DNA of 64,000 nt from Methylocella tundrae (GTDB taxonomy: Bacteria > Pseudomonadota > Alphaproteobacteria > Rhizobiales > Beijerinckiaceae): positions 62,001-126,000 of the forward strand of contig NZ_CABFMQ020000120.1 in the NCBI RefSeq assembly GCF_901905185.1, written 5' to 3'. This document shows, one piece after another, positions 59,891-64,000 of this stretch (position 1 is its first letter; each line of letters starts with the position of its first letter). The translations under genes were made by a program, and so were the position numbers. Under the pieces are notes generated by a model, which worked only from the letters and a program-made list of their open reading frames with translations, had not been told where the DNA came from and searched no databases.

Positions 59891-61240
59891 CTAGACCGCG
59901 ACGGAATGACGAACAGGGGCGGCGCGAAGATAAGCGTCGAAAACCGAGGCGACGATGCGCGCGAAATGCATCGAATCCGGGGCGAGCGCCAAGCGGTCCT
60001 TCTCCTGGGAGATCACGCCATCGCCTTGCAGTTCAGCGAGCATCGTCTTCTCGACAGTCCACCACTCCTCTTCGAACCCAAAGGCGCGTCCGGCCGCTGA
60101 GAGATCAATTGCGCCATCGCACATGATGCGTTCGATCACATGAGCGCGAAGCGCGTCCTCCGCGCTCATCGCATGGCCGCGCGCGACGGACAGCCGCCCC
60201 GCGGAAACGGCGCGTGACCAGGCCCCCGTCTCGGCGGCGTTCTGGACGTAGCCCTTCGGCGTTCGGCCGATGGAAGTGGCGCCGACGCCGATCAGCGTTT
60301 GGGCGGCGTCGCTCGTATAGCCCTGGAAATTGCGCCGCAGCTCTCCGGCGCGGGCGGCGATCGCAAGCGGATCGCCGGCAAGCGCAAAATGGTCGATGCC
60401 GATCCGCGCGTAGCCGCCGGAAACGAGCGCGGCCGCGGCGGCCTCCGCCTGAGCGGCGCGCTCCGTGCTCTGGGGCAGGGCGTCCTCGGGAATCATGCGC
60501 TGATTTTTGGCCATCCACGGAACGTGAGCGTAACCGAAGAGGGCGACACGGTCCGGCCGCATCGCGACGCACTGCTCGACAGTCTGGCGAAGCGCCATTA
60601 CGGTTTGATGCGGCAATCCGTAAATCAAATCGAAATTGATGCGCCTGACGCCAGCCGCGCGCAGGCCTTCCGTTGCCCGCGCGACCATTTCAGGCGGTTG
60701 TATCCGGTTGATCGCCGCCTGCACTTTAGGGTCGAATTCCTGCACGCCAAAGCTCGCGCGGTTGAAGCCAAGGGCGCCGATCCGCTCGATCATCGCATCG
60801 GTCAGCGTTCGCGGATCGCTCTCGATCGCCAGTTCGGCGCCGGGCTGCAACTGAAAGCGCTCTGCGATGCGCCCCATAATCGCGGCGAGATCGCCGGGAT
60901 CGAGGGCGGTCGGCGTGCCGCCGCCGAAGTGAACATGAGCGACCCGCATCCTCGCCGGCAAGGCGCCCGCGACAAGATCAATCTCCGCGATCAAACATTC
61001 GACATAGGAGGAAACCGGGGCGTAGCGAGCCGACAGCTTCATATTGCAGCCGCAATACCAGCACATCCGCTGGCAGAACGGCACGTGCAGATAAAGCGAA
61101 ATGGGCTCATTCGGGTCGAGCCGGCCGAGCCACTTGCGATAGAGCGCTTCGGAGAACTCCGCTTTGAAATGGGGCGCGGTCGGATAGCTCGTATAGCGCG
61201 GCACGCTGCGCTTCGCGTATTTGTCGAAGACAGATGACAT
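59891..61240 (-). CDS. hemN: Oxygen-independent coproporphyrinogen III oxidase
   Basis: The 449-residue radical-SAM enzyme makes protoporphyrinogen without oxygen. It has the Fe-S motif CQRMCWYCGC (Cys56, Cys60, Cys63, plus Cys65), the VHFGGGTPTAL motif, PRTLTDAMIERIGALGFNRASFGVQ in pieces and NFDLIYGLPHQT. The N-terminus (RYTSYPTAPHF) is that of true HemN rather than HemW. The ATG at 61240 is supported by this. FNR/FixK control of hemN is common, but I found no perfect box in front of it. Confidence 0.95.
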   Translation of the reverse strand: MSSVFDKYAKRSVPRYTSYPTAPHFKAEFSEALYRKWLGRLDPNEPISLYLHVPFCQRMCWYCGCNMKLSARYAPVSSYVECLIAEIDLVAGALPARMRVAHVHFGGGTPTALDPGDLAAIMGRIAERFQLQPGAELAIESDPRTLTDAMIERIGALGFNRASFGVQEFDPKVQAAINRIQPPEMVARATEGLRAAGVRRINFDLIYGLPHQTVMALRQTVEQCVAMRPDRVALFGYAHVPWMAKNQRMIPEDALPQSTERAAQAEAAAAALVSGGYARIGIDHFALAGDPLAIAARAGELRRNFQGYTSDAAQTLIGVGATSIGRTPKGYVQNAAETGAWSRAVSAGRLSVARGHAMSAEDALRAHVIERIMCDGAIDLSAAGRAFGFEEEWWTVEKTMLAELQGDGVISQEKDRLALAPDSMHFARIVASVFDAYLRAAPVRHSVAV

Positions 61241-61305
61241 CGAAGCGTCTCTCAAATCGCGCAATCAACCCTGATCAGGGCCGCGATTTCTTGGCCCCGT
61301 TCAGC

Positions 61306-61341
61306 TCGATTACGCCGTTCGCGCGGCGTTGGCGTAATCGA
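61306..61341. promoter_or_regulatory. 11-base inverted repeat upstream of hemN
   Basis: TCGATTACGCC and GGCGTAATCGA are perfect arms around a 14-base GC-rich spacer. It lies 66 bases before hemN and 117 bases after vapC. It could be an operator for hemN or a transcript hairpin; no T-run follows on either strand. Confidence 0.45.
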
Positions 61342-61457
61342 TCCGCTTTGCTGGATTGCATATGGCGCGTCCTGGCAAATTGACCAGGATCAAAGGGGAC
61401 GAAAAGCCGCAAGCCCACGTAAATTCCCGGTTGAATGGAACTCGCGTCCGCGCGGCG

Positions 61458-61847
61458 TCACGCTGAAAGGACGCTTTCGAGGTCGGTTTGCGAGAAATCA
61501 TTTCCGACAAACAATAAAGCGCAGGCATTTTCCCTGGCTGCTTCATAAGCGAAGCAATCGCCGAAGTTCAGCCCCGCCGGATGCGCGCCCTTTCCCCAAC
61601 GCGCATAGGCCTCGGCTATCCGCCGCGCCGAAGCAGGGGTTACGGTGACGATCTCGAAGCCGAGGCCATCTATGAGCCTTGTCATTTCTTCGCCGACGTT
61701 ACGGCGTCCTGCGACGATCAGGGCTTCCGCCAGCGTTCCCGCCGAAATCAGAACCTTCGGCTCGGTTTCGAGCGCCCTGATGCAGGCGTCGGACTGAGCC
61801 TCGTTGAGAACGATCGCCATGAGCGCCGATGTGTCAATTGCGATCAT
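61458..61847 (-). CDS. vapC: VapC-family PIN-domain toxin
   Basis: The 129-residue protein has the four acidic residues of the PIN nuclease: Asp5 (MIAIDTSALMA), Glu41 (AEALIVAGRR), Asp97 (LNFGDCFAYEAA) and Asp117 (FVGNDFSQTDL). VapC toxins cut tRNA or rRNA and are held inactive by VapB. It starts 20 bases after the antitoxin stop. Confidence 0.93.
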   Translation of the reverse strand: MIAIDTSALMAIVLNEAQSDACIRALETEPKVLISAGTLAEALIVAGRRNVGEEMTRLIDGLGFEIVTVTPASARRIAEAYARWGKGAHPAGLNFGDCFAYEAARENACALLFVGNDFSQTDLESVLSA

Positions 61848-61867
61848 GGACGGTCAGACGCGCGCGA

Positions 61868-62125
61868 TCATTCGGGCAGACCGTCGTCGCCGTAGAGGAA
61901 GTCCTGACTGCGCGCCGCGCTCGCTCCAGAACTCGCCTTGGCGGCCCCGCTGGCGCGGATCGCTTCGAGAAGCTTCCTGCGCTCCTTTGCCTCGGGGACT
62001 GTCTTGACCGGCACAAGGCGGACGGCGGCCTGCCCGTGGCGCGTTAAGATGACTTCGTCGCCCGCTTCGGCGCGGCGGACAAGATCGGTCAATTGCCCTT
62101 TGGCGTCGGTTACGGAAATCTGCAT
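61868..62125 (-). CDS. vapB: VapB/Phd-type antitoxin
   Basis: The 85-residue protein begins MQISVTDAKGQLTDLVRRAEAGDEVILTRHGQ (in pieces), the DNA-binding part of the Phd/YefM/VapB fold, and ends in a flexible tail (SQDFLYGDDGLPE) that would mask VapC. A longer start at 62149 lies inside the palindromic operator, so the ATG at 62125 is preferred, although no ribosome site precedes it. Confidence 0.9.
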   Translation of the reverse strand: MQISVTDAKGQLTDLVRRAEAGDEVILTRHGQAAVRLVPVKTVPEAKERRKLLEAIRASGAAKASSGASAARSQDFLYGDDGLPE

Positions 62126-62136
62126 CACAGCAACAA

Positions 62137-62157
62137 ATGGACCAATCATTGGTCCAT
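62137..62157. promoter_or_regulatory. Palindromic operator of vapBC
   Basis: ATGGACCAAT and ATTGGTCCAT form a perfect 10-base dyad around a single C, immediately before vapB. Toxin-antitoxin complexes repress their own promoters at such sites. Confidence 0.75.
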
Positions 62158-62218
62158 GTCAACATCTGCCGCGCGAGGACGACCGCATAAGCGCGCCGCT
62201 GATTTTCTGAGAAAGGAC

Positions 62219-63838
62219 TTATAAGTCCCCGCGTCTTTCGTCGGAATAGGCGGGAAGCGTCAGAATGCGCGGATCTTCGATCGGCGCCCCGACGGTAAAA
62301 TGATAGAGGTCCTGAAACTGCGTTTCTGCGACGGGCAGGCCGAGCAGGGCGTGAACCTCGTCATCGAAGAAACAACCGATGCCGGTTCCAGAGAGCCCGG
62401 CAGCCGTCGCCCACAGATAAAGCGATTGACCAATAAGCCCGGCTTCCCAGTGAAGGCGCCGGTAGCCAAAAGCGCCGTCTTCACGAAGAGTATGGTCGAA
62501 ATCGGCGACCATGGCGAGGCTGAAACAGCCTTTGCCCGAAATCGGCTGCAGGCAGGCAAGGCGCGTTGCTTCCTTTTCGACGGCGCCGCCGCGCAGGCGA
62601 TACAATGGCGATCCGTCGAGATCGACGGGCGCCCAGTCGAACGCGGGCGAAGCCGCTCGCAGTCGCGAGGCGGCCTGCCGATTGCGCTCCAGCGCATATA
62701 ATCCGGGCTCGACGCCGTCGACACGATGCACGAAGAGAAGCAAGGTCAAGGCGGCGGCCCAGGGAAAAGCGGCAAGCAGCGGCTTGGCGCCCGGCGCCAA
62801 GGCGGCCAGCATCGCGCTAAAGGAGGCGCGCGGCAAAACCGCTTCCCCGTCGAAGCGTTGCGCGCTTCGGCGCCGGCGAACGACATCGGCCACCTCGATC
62901 TTGCCAAAATCCGGCGCCGGCGTTGCGCTCTGATGCGATGGAGCCGGGTCTTGCGCGCTCATGCGCGGCTTGCGGCAAAACTGCGCCGCGAGATCGACCA
63001 GCGGCCATCCGTCATGATCTTCACTCAGCCGATTGGCGGTCCCGCGCCAAATGCGCGCCGCATCAACCAATGGGCGCATATCGATAGGATGGATGGGCGC
63101 ATCATCCGTCGCGACCCAAAGCAGAAGGTCCGGATGCTCCGGCTCGCGGCGATGCGCCGCATCCGCCCGCGTGAGGCCGAGGAGCGCTGCAACATCTTCG
63201 TCGGAAGGCTCCGGCAAGAGGCGGGCGCTCCAGCCGAGCGCCGCGGCGGCTTGCGCAACGGAGCCAATCGCATGTCCCGCGTCGAGCTGACAATAGCGGA
63301 AGGCGCGCTCGCCATATTTCCATGCCTCCCGCCACGGGATCGAGCTGAGCGCAAGGGCGAAGCCGCGCGCCGGCAGCACGCGGGCGCCGGCATAGATTGC
63401 CCGTTCCTCCAGCTCATGGCCGAGCGGCGCATAGTGATAGAGCGCGGCTTTATCGCCGACGCCGGCCATACTGTCGATGACGAGATAGGCCTCGGTTGGA
63501 TGCAGATTGCCGCTTGAGGGATTGTTGCGCAGCGCCCAGGTTGATCCTTCATAGTTCTTCCATGCGCTGAGCCCGAAGGCGAGCTCCAGAAACAGGCCAA
63601 GAGCGTCGTGATCGAGCGGCGCCGGCTCGGCGGCGGAGCCCGGAAACAGCGCGGTCTCTTTTGCGCTGGGCAGCGGCAACGACACACGCCGGCAACCTTC
63701 GAACAAACGATAGGGCGATGGCTGCGACGTCCAGTCGAGAAACGACGGCCCAAGGGCATAGCGGTTCGGCGCATGTTTGGTGCGCTGATGGTAGCCGCGA
63801 ATGTCCGCCGGCATTCTATCGTCGGTGTGAGAATTCAT
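62219..63838 (-). CDS. SagB-type dehydrogenase with two nitroreductase domains
   Basis: The 539-residue protein holds two nitroreductase-like halves: residues 70-270 (SSGNLHPTEAYLVI, YHYAPLGHELEER) and 310-530 (VADVVRRRRSAQRFDGEAVLPR, GLIGQSLYLWATAAGLSGTGIGCFFDDEVHALLGL in pieces). SagB-like proteins are FMN enzymes that oxidise azolines in peptide maturation; doubled stand-alone forms in Proteobacteria have no known product. No precursor peptide, cyclodehydratase or transporter gene is adjacent. Confidence 0.85.
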   Translation of the reverse strand: MNSHTDDRMPADIRGYHQRTKHAPNRYALGPSFLDWTSQPSPYRLFEGCRRVSLPLPSAKETALFPGSAAEPAPLDHDALGLFLELAFGLSAWKNYEGSTWALRNNPSSGNLHPTEAYLVIDSMAGVGDKAALYHYAPLGHELEERAIYAGARVLPARGFALALSSIPWREAWKYGERAFRYCQLDAGHAIGSVAQAAAALGWSARLLPEPSDEDVAALLGLTRADAAHRREPEHPDLLLWVATDDAPIHPIDMRPLVDAARIWRGTANRLSEDHDGWPLVDLAAQFCRKPRMSAQDPAPSHQSATPAPDFGKIEVADVVRRRRSAQRFDGEAVLPRASFSAMLAALAPGAKPLLAAFPWAAALTLLLFVHRVDGVEPGLYALERNRQAASRLRAASPAFDWAPVDLDGSPLYRLRGGAVEKEATRLACLQPISGKGCFSLAMVADFDHTLREDGAFGYRRLHWEAGLIGQSLYLWATAAGLSGTGIGCFFDDEVHALLGLPVAETQFQDLYHFTVGAPIEDPRILTLPAYSDERRGDL

Positions 63839-63891
63839 TCAGATCCTCGCCGCGTCAAACCAGTTGCCCTCGCTCGCCCGCGCGTCTTGTC

Positions 63892-64000
63892 TCAGCGATA
63901 ACCTTCTTCCGCCAGAACCTGCCGGACTGCGGGCCGCGTCAACATGCGCCGATAGTGGGCGAGGCAATTGGACGGCAGCTCCATCTTCGTCTTGTCCGCC
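63892..64000 (-). CDS. Glutathione S-transferase, C-terminal end
   Basis: The last 35 codons of a minus-strand gene read ADKTKMELPSNCLAHYRRML then TRPAVRQVLAEEGYR before a TGA. The pattern 'L-x-x-Y-x-x-R-M-x-x-R-P-A-V-x-x-x-L-x-E-E-G' is the usual end of glutathione S-transferases. The gene continues beyond the window. Confidence 0.7.
   Translation of the reverse strand, partial: ADKTKMELPSNCLAHYRRMLTRPAVRQVLAEEGYR

Noticed and set aside
61241..61290. FixK/FNR box in front of hemN
   Set aside because: GGTTGATTGCGC and the nearby TGATCA do not form TTGA-N6-TCAA in any register.

Overview
The window is high-GC DNA whose gene content fits an alphaproteobacterium of the Hyphomicrobiales. It carries a class I PHA synthase, a thiolase, MlaDFE-type transport genes, pqqC, oxygen-independent HemN, FixK/FNR-like boxes and a sigma-54 promoter. 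A Beijerinckiaceae/Methylocystaceae-like methylotroph or a purple non-sulfur relative is plausible. The species cannot be read from the sequence.

Left part (1-18 kb). A minus-strand group encodes a Tat-exported beta-propeller protein resembling nitrous-oxide reductase and thiocyanate dehydrogenase, a MacB/LolD-type ABC transporter, a membrane-anchored protein and an upstream DnaJ-domain protein. It is followed by two unrecognised or small exported proteins, a His/Tyr-rich exported protein, and a stress pair (hibernation factor fused to a cold-shock domain, plus an erythromycin-esterase-like enzyme) behind a FixK-type box. Next come cytochrome b561, a di-haem peroxidase, phaC, phaA, an OsmC protein and an ArsC-glyoxalase fusion.

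Centre (18-31.5 kb). This is a plus-strand gas-vesicle island. Two FixK/FNR-like sequences precede an operon of an NtrC-type activator, a GvpF/L protein, a PAS histidine kinase and a stand-alone receiver. A well-spaced -24/-12 promoter then precedes gvpA, and the structural and assembly genes follow: gvpC with exact 33-residue periodicity, gvpN, a gvpV-like gene, gvpO, a second gvpF/L, a partial gvpG copy, gvpG, a GvpJ-GvpK fusion, gvpJ and gvpH. The series ends with an unknown protein, a CDC48-type double AAA ATPase and a TPR protein. The likely logic is a cascade from oxygen sensing through the two-component system and sigma-54 to flotation.

31.5-34.8 kb is a scar of decayed DNA: an AT-rich membrane gene, a truncated TIGR03032-like gene, a dead IS6-family element with recognisable ends, and possible scpB remnants. 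To its right lie an mlaEFD operon, nadE-prs, a kinase, a hydrolase, pqqC, a large secreted phosphoesterase, a LysR/NmrA divergent pair and a two-gene operon (truncated PPDK-like protein plus a PhoU-like protein). Three more FixK-type boxes lie here.

Right end (52.7-64 kb). A fatty-acid beta-oxidation block (enoyl-CoA hydratase, acyl-CoA dehydrogenase, FadB-like and FadA-like enzymes) has a divergent TetR regulator. Then come hemN, a vapBC toxin-antitoxin pair with a palindromic operator, a double nitroreductase (SagB-like) and the end of a glutathione S-transferase gene. No tRNA, rRNA or CRISPR array was seen.
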